A stretch of DNA of 64,000 nucleotides from Mucilaginibacter sp. L196 (GTDB taxonomy: Bacteria > Bacteroidota > Bacteroidia > Sphingobacteriales > Sphingobacteriaceae). The notes beneath the pieces were generated by a model. It did no database searches and was not told the origin of the DNA. It worked only from the letters and a program-made list of their open reading frames with translations. Positions 1 through 8,861 of the stretch are shown piece by piece. The translations under genes were made by a program, and so were the position numbers. The DNA lies in contig NZ_LMUO01000009.1 of assembly GCF_009765905.1 (NCBI RefSeq), positions 535,941 through 599,940 of the forward strand. The letters are read 5' to 3'. Within the stretch, counting starts at the first letter, position 1, and every line of letters starts with the position of its first letter.

Positions 1-307
1 ATTAATTGGTGTAATGGTTTGTTTAATTGATGTTATTGCAATGGTTAGCTTATGCTAGTTTGATAAGCTATTTTGGCCCGATAGAAATACAGGCAGGTAG
101 TTAAGTTGAATTTTCATCATGATTTTTCATTTAAGTTTGATTGGTTTTATGGGTTATAAATTGATTGTAAGTTTTTTGCACTCAAAAAAAATCGTCCGAA
201 AGTATTGGCAAGCACCAGTACGGCCAGGTAATTAATTTATTGGGCAGTTTATTGAAGTTATAATTGGTTATTAACTTGGAATAAAAGTAGAAACAAAAAA
301 TTAAAAA

Positions 308-321
308 TGCAATCGATTGCA
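308..321. promoter_or_regulatory. LacI/GalR-type operator palindrome
   Basis: TGCAATCGATTGCA is a perfect 14-bp palindrome with the central CG and the GNAANCGNTTNC spacing typical of LacI/GalR-family operators. A near-identical core recurs at 606-617. No LacI-family gene is in the window, so the regulator would lie elsewhere. Control of the xylanase operon is inferred from position. Confidence 0.5.
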
Positions 322-598
322 ATGATTTTTTACTTTTTTCCAAAAAAACATTTTAACCTATTTAGTGGTTTACATATTTTTTATTTATAGCAATGTTTTG
401 ATGTCTTATTTTTTAAAAAAGTGTACAAATGTTTGATAATATTGTATTTATAGCTATTGGTGGAATAGCTACATTTTTATAAAATATAAATAATTTGTAG
501 ATAGTTTGAGCAAATATTAGCGATTTTGTTGATCTGGTAGAATAGTAAAATCACTGCTACATATCAATTTAATCAAAATATTTCAAAAAATATTCTCA

Positions 599-617
599 TA
601 TATTTGTAATCGATTGC
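599..617 (+). promoter_or_regulatory. Candidate -7 element overlapped by second LacI-type site
   Basis: TATATTTG at 599-606 matches the Bacteroidota -7 consensus TAnnTTTG. The half-degenerate operator GTAATCGATTGC begins on its last base (606-617). A repressor bound here would cover the promoter. The xylanase ATG is about 70 bases further on. No strong -33 TTTG is seen; TTTC at 581-584 is the closest match. Confidence 0.4.
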
Positions 618-686
618 TGAAATCGCGTTGTTCGATTTTAGCTGCCATTATAACACCGCTTGTTGTCAATTTATTTAAGCATTAAT

Positions 687-1775
687 ATGTTAAAGAAACA
701 ATTATGTTTTCTTTTAATACTGCAGTTATGCAGTGTGATCCAGCTAAAGGCGCAATCAAAGTCGGCCCAGGGCTTGAAAGATTATTATAAAAACTATTTC
801 CCTATTGGTGTAGCGGTTTCGGCGCATGATATTAAGGATACCGCGGAAGCTAACCTTATATTACATGAGTTTAATAGCCTTACACCTGAAAATGCCATGA
901 AGATGGGGCCTATACATCCTGAAGAAAACAGGTATTACTGGAAAGATGCCGATGCCATTGTGGCGTTTGCACAGACAAACGGTTTACGGGTAAGGGGGCA
1001 TAACCTTTGCTGGCATGAACAAACACCGCCCTGGTTATTTAAAGGCACAGACGGTAAACTGGTTACTAAAGATGTTTTGTTGAAAAGATTGAAAGATCAT
1101 ATTACTACAGTAGTTAATAGGTATAAAGGAAAAATATATGCCTGGGATGTAGTAAACGAAGCCATTGACGATGACAGTACCAAGTTTTTACGTAACTCGT
1201 TATGGTACCAGATATGCGGGGAGGATTTTATTGCCAAGGCATTTGAATACGCGCACGAGGCCGACCCTAAAGCTGTTTTATTTTACAACGACTATAACAC
1301 CGAGCGAACGGAAAAGCGGGAGCGTGTTTATCGTTTATTGAAAAAACTGGTTGATGCCGGGGTGCCTATAAACGGGGTGGGCATCCAGGCGCATTGGTCA
1401 ATAGATGAACCATCGCAACAGGATCTGATCGCTACGATAAAGAAATTTTCATCATTGGGTTTAAAGGTGCAAGTTACCGAACTGGATATATCTATCTACC
1501 CATGGGAAAAAAACAAAAGAGCTTTAAGGCCGGGAGAGAAAGATGCATATACACCTGAACTGGAGAAAAAGCAAGATGAAAGATACGCGGAGGTATTTAA
1601 AATTTTCAGAGAGTATAAAAATGTAATATCGGGTGTTACTTTTTGGAATATATCCGACAAACGTACATGGCTTGATGATTACCCGGTTGCGGGCCGCAAA
1701 AACTATCCGTTATTATTCGATCAGCAACTACAGCGTAAGAAAGCTTATTGGAGTGTTGTCGACTTTAAACAATAA
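687..1775 (+). CDS. Endo-1,4-beta-xylanase, glycoside hydrolase family 10
   Basis: This secreted enzyme hydrolyses internal beta-1,4 links of xylan by the retaining mechanism. The frame continues upstream to a TTG at 660, but the ATG at 687 gives a clean signal peptide (MLKKQLCFLLIL...KAQ). Counting from that ATG, the acid/base Glu is E158 in WDVVNEA and the nucleophile is E265 in VTELDIS, both classic GH10 motifs. RGHNLCWHEQTP is another GH10 block. At 362 residues it is a single catalytic domain with no carbohydrate-binding module. It lies 13 bases before the GH115 gene and is probably co-transcribed with it, which pairs backbone cutting with removal of glucuronic acid side chains. LacI-type sites upstream suggest sugar control. 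Confidence 0.93.
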   Translation: MLKKQLCFLLILQLCSVIQLKAQSKSAQGLKDYYKNYFPIGVAVSAHDIKDTAEANLILHEFNSLTPENAMKMGPIHPEENRYYWKDADAIVAFAQTNGLRVRGHNLCWHEQTPPWLFKGTDGKLVTKDVLLKRLKDHITTVVNRYKGKIYAWDVVNEAIDDDSTKFLRNSLWYQICGEDFIAKAFEYAHEADPKAVLFYNDYNTERTEKRERVYRLLKKLVDAGVPINGVGIQAHWSIDEPSQQDLIATIKKFSSLGLKVQVTELDISIYPWEKNKRALRPGEKDAYTPELEKKQDERYAEVFKIFREYKNVISGVTFWNISDKRTWLDDYPVAGRKNYPLLFDQQLQRKKAYWSVVDFKQ

Positions 1776-1788
1776 TATACAACTATAT

Positions 1789-4665
1789 ATGAATCGCAGT
1801 AATATAAAAGTTTCTTTCTGCCTGCTTGTGGCAACATTAGGTTTATTAATAACACCCCGTATGGTTTTTGCCCAGGCGCCGGGCGATAAAGCTTATATAT
1901 CTTCAAATAATGGTAGAGGGTATTTTCCGTTAGCGGTAAAAGGTAAAGTTGTACCCATATATACTGCCGATACCGATTATCCCGGCGTGATGATCGCTTC
2001 GAAAAGTCTGCAAGCGGATATCAGGAAAGTTACTACTGATTCAGCTTTATTGTTAACGGGGAATATCGCTCAAACAAAAAATCTCATACTCATCGGTACT
2101 CTGGGTAAAAATGAATTGATCGATCGACTTGTTAGCGAAAAAAAGCTGAACGTCAGTAACATTAAGGGCAAGTGGGAGGCACATATCACGCAAGTGATAA
2201 ACAATCCTTTCCCGGGAGTTAAGCAGGCACTTGTAATTGTGGGCAGCGATAAACGGGGTACAATTTATGGGATATATGATCTTTCGACACAAATAGGCGT
2301 GTCGCCATGGTATTGGTGGGCCGATGTGCCGGTAAAACAACAGCAAAATTTGTATGTGATTCCCGGAAGATACGTGGATGGCGGGCCTGCGGTAAAGTAT
2401 CGCGGTATTTTTATTAATGATGAGGCACCGTCATTCTCGGGCTGGGCTAAGGAAAAATTCGGTGGTGTTAATCATTTGGTGTACACTAAAATGTTTGAAC
2501 TCATTCTACGGTTAAAAGGCAATTACTTGTGGCCAGCTATGTGGGGGAATGCTTTTAATGACGATGATAAACTTGACCCGATGCTGGCTGATGAATATGG
2601 GGTTGTGATGGGAACGTCGCACCATGAACCAATGGACAGGGCGCAACAGGAATGGAAACGATATGGCTCAGGCCCGTGGAATTATGAAACTAATGCTGAT
2701 ACCTTGCGTAGTTTCTGGCGAAAAGGCATAGAACATATGGATAACAAGGAAACCATAGTAACTGTTGGCATGCGCGGCGATGGCGATAAACCGATGACTG
2801 ATGGTAGTAACATCAGCCTGCTGGAAAAAATTGTAGCTGATCAACGCTCGATAATTGCTGATGTAACCCATAAAGATGCTTCGCAAACGCCACAAATGTG
2901 GGCCCTGTATAAAGAGGTTCAGGATTATTATGATAAGGGTATGCGTGTGCCCGATGATGTGACTTTATTGCTTTGCGACGACAACTGGGGCAACATTCGT
3001 AAGCTACCCAAGTTAAATGAACCTGCCCGAAAAGGTGGTTATGGCATTTATTATCATTTTGATTATGTTGGCGATCCGCGTAATTATAAATGGTTAAATA
3101 CAAACCCCATTAGTAAAACATGGGAGCAAATGCATCTTGCTTACGAGTATGATGCCAAGCAAGTGTGGATAGTAAATGTGGGCGATTTGAAGCCGATGGA
3201 ATTCCCTATTAGTTTCTTTTTAGATTATGCATGGTCGCCGGATAAATGGCCTGCAAGCCGACTTGATGAATATACCCGCCAATGGGCAGCCCAGCAATTT
3301 GGAAATACTCACGCTGCTGAGATTGCAGATATTTTAACGACATATACCAAGTATAATGGCCGGCGCAAGCCTGAACAACTTGATCAAAATACCTATAGTT
3401 TAACTAATTACCGTGAATTTGAGCGAGTGGTAAATGATTATAATCAATTGGAAGTAAAGGCGAGGCGATTATATAATGCCTTGCCGCAACAATATAAGGA
3501 TGCTTATTATCAGTTAGTGCTTCATCCCGTTGAGGCATGTGCCAATCTAAATGAGTTGTATTTTGATGCCGCAAAGAATAAATTATACGCCGCGCAGGGT
3601 AGGGCCGCAACCAATTTAATGGCGACTGATGTAAAAGAGTTGTTTAAAAAGGATTCTGCCATATCGCATTATTATGATAAAATAATGGCGAATGGTAAGT
3701 GGGATCATATGATGGATCAGACACATATTGGCTATACCTACTGGCAAGAGCCCCGGGCTAATAAAATGCCTGCGGTGCAAAATATTCAGCTTTCCGCCCA
3801 GCCTCAAATGGGGATAGCTATTGAAGGTTCTGAATTGTGGTGGCCGCAGCAACAATCCAAAGCCATTTTGCCCGGATTTTATCCCGGCTGTGAAGGTCAT
3901 TACATCGAAGTATTCAATCGGGGACAAGGCGATTTTAATTTTACAGCGACAAGTTCATCGCCATACATTACTATCGCACCGCAAAAAGGAAGTGTTAGCC
4001 TACAGCAACGTATATGGATAAATGTAAACTGGGCAAAAGCACCTAAAGGTGTTACAGATGTGCCCATCACTATTAGCGGGTTGGATAATAGTAAGATCAT
4101 TATTCATGCAATCGTCAATAATGTGCTGCTATTGAATGGCACCGGCTTTAATGAAAATAATGGTTATGTAAGCATTGAAGCGGCGCATTATAATAAAGCT
4201 GTCAACTCTGCTAATATTAAATGGGAAGTAATCCCTGATTATGGCCGCACATTATCGGGTGTAATGCCTGCGCCTGTTACGGCAAAAGCTCAGGTGCCGG
4301 GTGGTAACAGTCCGCATTTGGAGTATGTTGTTAATATGGTTGATACAGGATGGGTGAGCGTGAAAACCTATATATCGCCAACGCTCGACTTTACAAATTC
4401 AAACGGGCTGCATTTTGCCATATCCATAGATAATGAAAAACCGCAAATAATTAACATTAATGCCGATGAATCAACAAAAGCGTGGAGCAAAGACGTTAGT
4501 GATAATATAAAGATTATGGAATCTAAATTCCATATCACCAAAAGCGGAGCGCATGTTTTGAAATACTGGATGGTTAATCCCGCGGTTGTTTTGCAAAAGA
4601 TAGTGATTGATTCAGGTACTGAGCGCCCCTCATACCTTGGTCCGCCGGAGAGTTATTATCATTAA
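1789..4665 (+). CDS. Glycoside hydrolase family 115 alpha-glucuronidase
   Basis: GH115 enzymes remove (4-O-methyl-)glucuronic acid from internal and terminal xylose residues of glucuronoxylan. The open frame extends back into the xylanase gene, but the ATG at 1789 is followed by a proper signal peptide (MNRSNIKVSFCLLVATLGLL...VFAQ), giving 958 residues, a normal family length. The family signature region is the block KYRGIFINDEAPSFSGWAKE followed by MFELILRLKGNYLWPAMW. The C-terminal part (roughly residues 700-958) looks like the beta-rich C-terminal domain of the family. It follows the GH10 gene after 13 bases, and the substrates fit a xylan-utilisation operon. The export compartment (periplasm or outside) cannot be told from the sequence. 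Confidence 0.9.
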   Translation: MNRSNIKVSFCLLVATLGLLITPRMVFAQAPGDKAYISSNNGRGYFPLAVKGKVVPIYTADTDYPGVMIASKSLQADIRKVTTDSALLLTGNIAQTKNLILIGTLGKNELIDRLVSEKKLNVSNIKGKWEAHITQVINNPFPGVKQALVIVGSDKRGTIYGIYDLSTQIGVSPWYWWADVPVKQQQNLYVIPGRYVDGGPAVKYRGIFINDEAPSFSGWAKEKFGGVNHLVYTKMFELILRLKGNYLWPAMWGNAFNDDDKLDPMLADEYGVVMGTSHHEPMDRAQQEWKRYGSGPWNYETNADTLRSFWRKGIEHMDNKETIVTVGMRGDGDKPMTDGSNISLLEKIVADQRSIIADVTHKDASQTPQMWALYKEVQDYYDKGMRVPDDVTLLLCDDNWGNIRKLPKLNEPARKGGYGIYYHFDYVGDPRNYKWLNTNPISKTWEQMHLAYEYDAKQVWIVNVGDLKPMEFPISFFLDYAWSPDKWPASRLDEYTRQWAAQQFGNTHAAEIADILTTYTKYNGRRKPEQLDQNTYSLTNYREFERVVNDYNQLEVKARRLYNALPQQYKDAYYQLVLHPVEACANLNELYFDAAKNKLYAAQGRAATNLMATDVKELFKKDSAISHYYDKIMANGKWDHMMDQTHIGYTYWQEPRANKMPAVQNIQLSAQPQMGIAIEGSELWWPQQQSKAILPGFYPGCEGHYIEVFNRGQGDFNFTATSSSPYITIAPQKGSVSLQQRIWINVNWAKAPKGVTDVPITISGLDNSKIIIHAIVNNVLLLNGTGFNENNGYVSIEAAHYNKAVNSANIKWEVIPDYGRTLSGVMPAPVTAKAQVPGGNSPHLEYVVNMVDTGWVSVKTYISPTLDFTNSNGLHFAISIDNEKPQIININADESTKAWSKDVSDNIKIMESKFHITKSGAHVLKYWMVNPAVVLQKIVIDSGTERPSYLGPPESYYH

Positions 4666-4689
4666 TCTTTTAGTAAGATGATTATGGTG

Positions 4690-5565
4690 TTATTTATTTT
4701 CTTTTAGAAAGTTCTTTTGGTATTCCAAAGGAGTTTTTCCCTTGATAATTTTGAAGTGCTTATGGAAACTTGAAAAATTATTAAAGCCAGATTCATAACA
4801 AATCTCTTTTATATTTAAATTATTGTCAATCAGTAGCTTACAGGCATGTCCAATTCGTATCTCTCTTACAAATTGCGTATAGGTTTTCCGGCTGCGCGAT
4901 TTAAAGAATTTACAAAAGGAATTTGGGCTGATATTACCAACGGCAGCTATTTCCTTTAACGATATTTCTTTTTTGAAGTTTTCAATCAAATAATTATAAA
5001 TTGTATTTATACGATCCTTCTCCGACGCATTAAAATCATTCCGAAAACCAAGTGAAGACAGTAAATTATACTCCTGGCATTCATAGATGGATGTTAATAT
5101 TTCTAATAATAACATAATCCTGCGCGGTCCATCGGTATTAATGATGCTTTCTATCAAACCGCCAATGCTTGTGCCAGATGTTTGTCTTATCTGTATGCCA
5201 TGTTTTGATTTTTCAAGTAAAGTTTTGATGACTTGATTTTCTGGTAAGGCAAGAAATGACTCCCCCAAAAAACTTTCATTAAAATGAATAACATTAATAT
5301 CTGCAGATATATCCTCCTGCCCGCTAAAATAACTATTGTCGAATTGCCAGAAATGGGGAAGATTAGCGCCCACTAATACAACATCTCCTGTCAGGAAAGG
5401 ACTAATACTATCCCCAATAAACTGTGTACCACTACCATTTTTAAAATAGATCAATTCCACCTCTGGATGATAATGCCAACGATTATTTATATCGGGCATA
5501 ACGTCCTTACGTGCGGAAAAGGAATTGACCTGGTCTTTCGATATTTTTAATAATTGCGGTTTCAT
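4690..5565 (-). CDS. AraC-family transcriptional regulator with N-terminal cupin
   Basis: This 291-residue cytoplasmic DNA-binding protein has an N-terminal cupin-like sensor (about residues 20-110; HYHPEVELIYF, GDVVLVGANLPHFW). Its C-terminal double helix-turn-helix (about 185-288) contains SLKEIAAVGNISPNSFCKFF and ICYESGFNNFSSFHKHFK. Cupin-AraC proteins of this type usually sense sugars or sugar acids. It converges on the GH115 gene with 24 bases between stops, so a role in xylan or glucuronate regulation is plausible but inferred from neighbourhood only. Confidence 0.88.
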   Translation of the reverse strand: MKPQLLKISKDQVNSFSARKDVMPDINNRWHYHPEVELIYFKNGSGTQFIGDSISPFLTGDVVLVGANLPHFWQFDNSYFSGQEDISADINVIHFNESFLGESFLALPENQVIKTLLEKSKHGIQIRQTSGTSIGGLIESIINTDGPRRIMLLLEILTSIYECQEYNLLSSLGFRNDFNASEKDRINTIYNYLIENFKKEISLKEIAAVGNISPNSFCKFFKSRSRKTYTQFVREIRIGHACKLLIDNNLNIKEICYESGFNNFSSFHKHFKIIKGKTPLEYQKNFLKENK

Positions 5566-5694
5566 GAGGAATATTGGCGATCCAATATAAACAAAAATGA
5601 ACTAAAAAGCCTTCCGAATCAATAATTTAACCGTTTTTATCCAATATCGCTTAATGATCAACTAAAAGCGTTAAACTTTCAATATGTCCTGAAC

Positions 5695-5727
5695 GCAAAA
5701 AAGCCTCTAATCTTTCGATTAAAGGCT
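5695..5727 (-). terminator. Rho-independent terminator after tssK
   Basis: On the minus strand AGCCTTTAATC and GATTAGAGGCT form an 11-position stem with one mismatch around a GAAA loop, followed by a run of six T. It lies 33 bases past the tssK stop and would end the tssN-tssK transcript. Confidence 0.7.
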
Positions 5728-5759
5728 AGTTGCCAGTACCTCATCTGACTTTGAAATAA

Positions 5760-6899
5760 CTAATCTAACAAAGTCCAGGTTCTTTTGGCCTGTACAGTTT
5801 GAATTACTTGCTGCTCCGCCACAACAATATTTTCCTTCCGCTGGCCAATATATTCCAATGAGCTTAACTTGTTCCATAACGCATTAATTACTCTTAAAAA
5901 TTCTTCAACAGTAAGCATTGATGAACGTATATCATGATGGTTGTAAACTATTTCAATTAACCGGGCTAAAAGTTCTTCAAAATTCCCTGGTGTTACGTCT
6001 TTCCATTCATAAAAATACTTTAGTAATTCCTCACGTTCGGCTCCCGGAATACTTTTTACAGCGCTAAAAAATATATGAGCCATTTCTGAAAAACAGCCAA
6101 CAAGATGTATTGGCGGTTGCTGGTAAACAATATTTCTGTAAGAGAAGTATATCCTTGCTATATAATCGAGCAATTTTTCGCATAATACCTTTACGTTTTT
6201 TCCGATAGTTGAAACAGAATCCTTAGAGGTGATTTTGTCGATAATACGGAATGATAGCAATTGAAGGTTGTTTAGTTGATTACTAAAATCTTCATAATAT
6301 TTAATAAGTTCGGGGTGACTTACGATTGCCGTACAAGGCGGGATATAGTTAATATCAGTTTGTAGAGAAGCGCCGTTACGTATAAACTTGTCCACTTCCA
6401 TGAACTGTGAGTTCTTATTATTGATCTGCGAAGCAGGGGATATGGTTATTTGGTAGTGCTTATCAACATTAGGGTGCCTTATTGGTGTTTCTTCGGGGTC
6501 AGGCATGCCTGATGTAACACGTTCAAACGGGTTAACAGTTAATAATACGTAATAGGTTTCTGAATTTTCTATAGCGGTATCCTGGGTAAAATAATGGTTA
6601 AATGTGATAGCCTGTTCCGCCTGGCTAATATCTATCCTTAACCCTTCTGCTGTAATAGCATTGCATTTGTTTATCTTCACTTCAACATAACTTGATGCCC
6701 TTTCGGTAATTTGTATATCAAGCGAAGTCGTTTCATTATAAGCAGGTGGAAGCAAGCCGAAATTATTATTATTTAATTGCAGCGAATTTCCATCCCTTAC
6801 AATATCCTGTATGAAATTATCTGTGTTGATAAAATGGTCACTGGAAATTTTCATCCCATCAATCCAGTTTACCGGTTTATGTTTTAATGGATTAAGCAT
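5760..6899 (-). CDS. tssK: T6SS baseplate protein TssK
   Basis: TssK is the trimeric adaptor that joins the T6SS baseplate wedges to the membrane complex. The N-terminal block VNWIDGMKISSDHF corresponds to the conserved V.W.EGM...QHF opening of TssK/ImpJ proteins. At 379 residues it is shorter than the roughly 440 of proteobacterial TssK, as in Bacteroidota systems. It follows tssN on the same strand after 20 bases, so tssN and tssK likely form one operon ending at the hairpin at 5695-5727. In Bacteroides, TssN has been shown to link the membrane complex to the baseplate, which fits this pairing. Confidence 0.85.
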   Translation of the reverse strand: MLNPLKHKPVNWIDGMKISSDHFINTDNFIQDIVRDGNSLQLNNNNFGLLPPAYNETTSLDIQITERASSYVEVKINKCNAITAEGLRIDISQAEQAITFNHYFTQDTAIENSETYYVLLTVNPFERVTSGMPDPEETPIRHPNVDKHYQITISPASQINNKNSQFMEVDKFIRNGASLQTDINYIPPCTAIVSHPELIKYYEDFSNQLNNLQLLSFRIIDKITSKDSVSTIGKNVKVLCEKLLDYIARIYFSYRNIVYQQPPIHLVGCFSEMAHIFFSAVKSIPGAEREELLKYFYEWKDVTPGNFEELLARLIEIVYNHHDIRSSMLTVEEFLRVINALWNKLSSLEYIGQRKENIVVAEQQVIQTVQAKRTWTLLD

Positions 6900-6919
6900 A
6901 TCATTAAATTAGCAATGTT

Positions 6920-7813
6920 TTATAAATATACGGCATGGTCGGCGGAGTATTCGGGTTCGCTCACAATTTCAGAAACACGTTTAGCATATATAGTGTTTGC
7001 CTCAATAATATTATTCTCCTCGATACTTAAATCCGGGTCAATAAATTGCCTTTGTTTAAAAAAGGAAGATTTTATGTAAAATATCCACTGATAATTTTCA
7101 ATATCATCAATTTTATACTGTATCGGCGAATTAGGGAATTTTAGGTTATAATCATCAATAAACTTTTGTACCCATAAGCCAAAGTTCATATTAGCAGGCG
7201 CCTTGGCTTTAACCTTTAAAGGTTCGCTATCCTTGGTGTTTTTGTAAAGGTCTATTTCCAATACTAAAAGCTTGTCAAAGTCTAAATGTTCCATGCTTAT
7301 ATCCTCTGCAATAGTGGGGTATTGCCACACTTTATATATTTCAACGGGTATGCTTAAAAATGCAACGTAGGCCCACCAAAAAAACATCGGCAATAAAAAT
7401 ATAAACATACTACTGGCTGCCCATAACCCATATTTAAGGTTGTTTAACCAATCAAACCCGAGTTTAAATAGATAAAACCCGAGTAAACAGGAGATCAAAC
7501 TGCAAAACAAGAACATCGCTTTTTTATTAATAAGCTCATTCTCGTAATATTTACCGGCCAGCCAAACATACACTATACCTAAAATAAGGTATATGAACTG
7601 GCAAAACAGATACCCCCAGGGCATAAACTGGATGTCTAAAAACCCCAATAGCCCGGGTATGCCTAATGTTATGGCTGTTAAAAGTACAATAACTATAAGG
7701 CGGGCATTGCTTAAAAGTTTATTCTTCTTATTAATAATGCTCATTATTGCTGTGGCAATAACAAAAATTATAGGAAAAATTAGATAACGTATAAAAAACG
7801 ATTTTACGTCCAT
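6920..7813 (-). CDS. tssN: T6SS(iii) inner-membrane protein TssN
   Basis: TssN is a Bacteroidota-specific membrane-complex component that replaces the TssJLM system. The 297-residue protein has several hydrophobic segments in its first 175 residues (about 8-25, 38-58, 67-86, 97-117, 130-165). A soluble C-terminal region of about 120 residues follows, including FGLWVQKFIDDYNLKFPNSP. This multi-pass N-terminus plus cytoplasmic tail matches TssN. Assignment rests on architecture and neighbours (tssK, tssG, tssF), not on a short diagnostic motif. It is divergent from tssG, with 112 AT-rich bases between them. Confidence 0.75.
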   Translation of the reverse strand: MDVKSFFIRYLIFPIIFVIATAIMSIINKKNKLLSNARLIVIVLLTAITLGIPGLLGFLDIQFMPWGYLFCQFIYLILGIVYVWLAGKYYENELINKKAMFLFCSLISCLLGFYLFKLGFDWLNNLKYGLWAASSMFIFLLPMFFWWAYVAFLSIPVEIYKVWQYPTIAEDISMEHLDFDKLLVLEIDLYKNTKDSEPLKVKAKAPANMNFGLWVQKFIDDYNLKFPNSPIQYKIDDIENYQWIFYIKSSFFKQRQFIDPDLSIEENNIIEANTIYAKRVSEIVSEPEYSADHAVYL

Positions 7814-7925
7814 GAGTCAAAAGTAAGTTCGGTTTTGGTAGTGTTCAAAATATATTTTGATATATCATAATCAATTACGAATAATTAGGGTTATTGTTTT
7901 ATTATGGCAAGCAATTTACACGAAT

Positions 7926-8861
7926 ATGAAGAATAAAAGTCCTAACAAAATTGATACAGACTTTAAAGCAGTAACAATTGCTGCGGAATTAATTGAAAAT
8001 GATTCGGTTGCGATTAACGAGTTATTAGTATTGCCCGTTGGCCCTCAAAAACGTGCTTATGACAAGGAAATTGCAGGTATTACTGTAAAACAATCGGATA
8101 GCAACGATAGTCTTATCACTTATATAAATGTAAACCGCGACGGCATATATGATATGCTTCCCGAAGGTTTATTCCATAAAGGGCCGGCTTCAAGTGTAAT
8201 GATTACTGAAGAGGACATGATAAGGGATATTAAAGAAAGACGGGCCGAAGAAAAGCAGGCCAGGCGCTTTTTTGCCCCCTTTGAAGCTGAAATTAATTAT
8301 TTAAAAACCACAATTGAACTTTACGAAAACAGGATTGATAAAAAGAATGAATATGACGAGTTGATAAACATATTTTTAAAGGAATGGAGCGAATTTGCAT
8401 GTTTTACTAATAAGCAAATGCTCATCTTAATACATGTATTACCGATAATACATGAACAAAGAAATAACATTGATTTTGTAAGCAAAGTTTTAAGTATGAT
8501 GTTTAAAATACCTGTAGAACTCACTTATAAAATTAGTTATGCTAAAGAAAAATCGAATAAAACTAAAACGGATATCCCGGCGGGAGGCAAAATATTAGGG
8601 GTGAACTTTATTGCAGGGAATTTAGCTGAGGCTGAAGAGAGTTTGCAGGTAAATATAGGGCCTGTTAGCGCAGCCGAAATGGTGAGCTTTTTACCGGGAA
8701 GCAATGCAGTTACTGCAATTGATGTTTTATTATCTTATTTTATACCTATGCAAATGGGTACAGAACTAAACCTGATTTCAAATACAGATTCACGAAAATT
8801 AGTGATTGGCAGTAAACAGGCAAACGCAATACTGGGTTATACAACTTTCCTGGGCAACTAA
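7926..8861 (+). CDS. tssG: T6SS baseplate protein TssG
   Basis: TssG is a baseplate wedge subunit that binds two copies of TssF. The protein is about 311 residues from the ATG at 7926; an in-frame TTG at 7857 would add an unlikely hydrophobic extension. Typical TssG features are FFAPFEAEINYLKTTIELYE near the middle, a helical region, and GNLAEAEESLQVNIGPVSAAEMVSFLP in the C-terminal third. It is the only plus-strand gene among tssK, tssN, tssF and tssE. Its stop codon abuts the tssF stop with no bases between (8861/8862), so its transcript runs directly into antisense of tssF. Confidence 0.78.
   Translation: MKNKSPNKIDTDFKAVTIAAELIENDSVAINELLVLPVGPQKRAYDKEIAGITVKQSDSNDSLITYINVNRDGIYDMLPEGLFHKGPASSVMITEEDMIRDIKERRAEEKQARRFFAPFEAEINYLKTTIELYENRIDKKNEYDELINIFLKEWSEFACFTNKQMLILIHVLPIIHEQRNNIDFVSKVLSMMFKIPVELTYKISYAKEKSNKTKTDIPAGGKILGVNFIAGNLAEAEESLQVNIGPVSAAEMVSFLPGSNAVTAIDVLLSYFIPMQMGTELNLISNTDSRKLVIGSKQANAILGYTTFLGN

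Larger units (their letters stand above)
1..686. other. AT-rich non-coding leader upstream of the xylanase
   Basis: No convincing gene is present in this stretch. It is strongly AT-rich and contains two LacI-type palindromes (listed separately) and a TAnnTTTG-type -7 element close to the xylanase start. I see nothing recognisable in the first 300 bases. Confidence 0.6.

Noticed and set aside
1633-1788. N-terminal extension of the GH115 enzyme overlapping the xylanase
   Set aside because: The extension would place the signal peptide internally; the ATG at 1789 gives a normal secreted protein.
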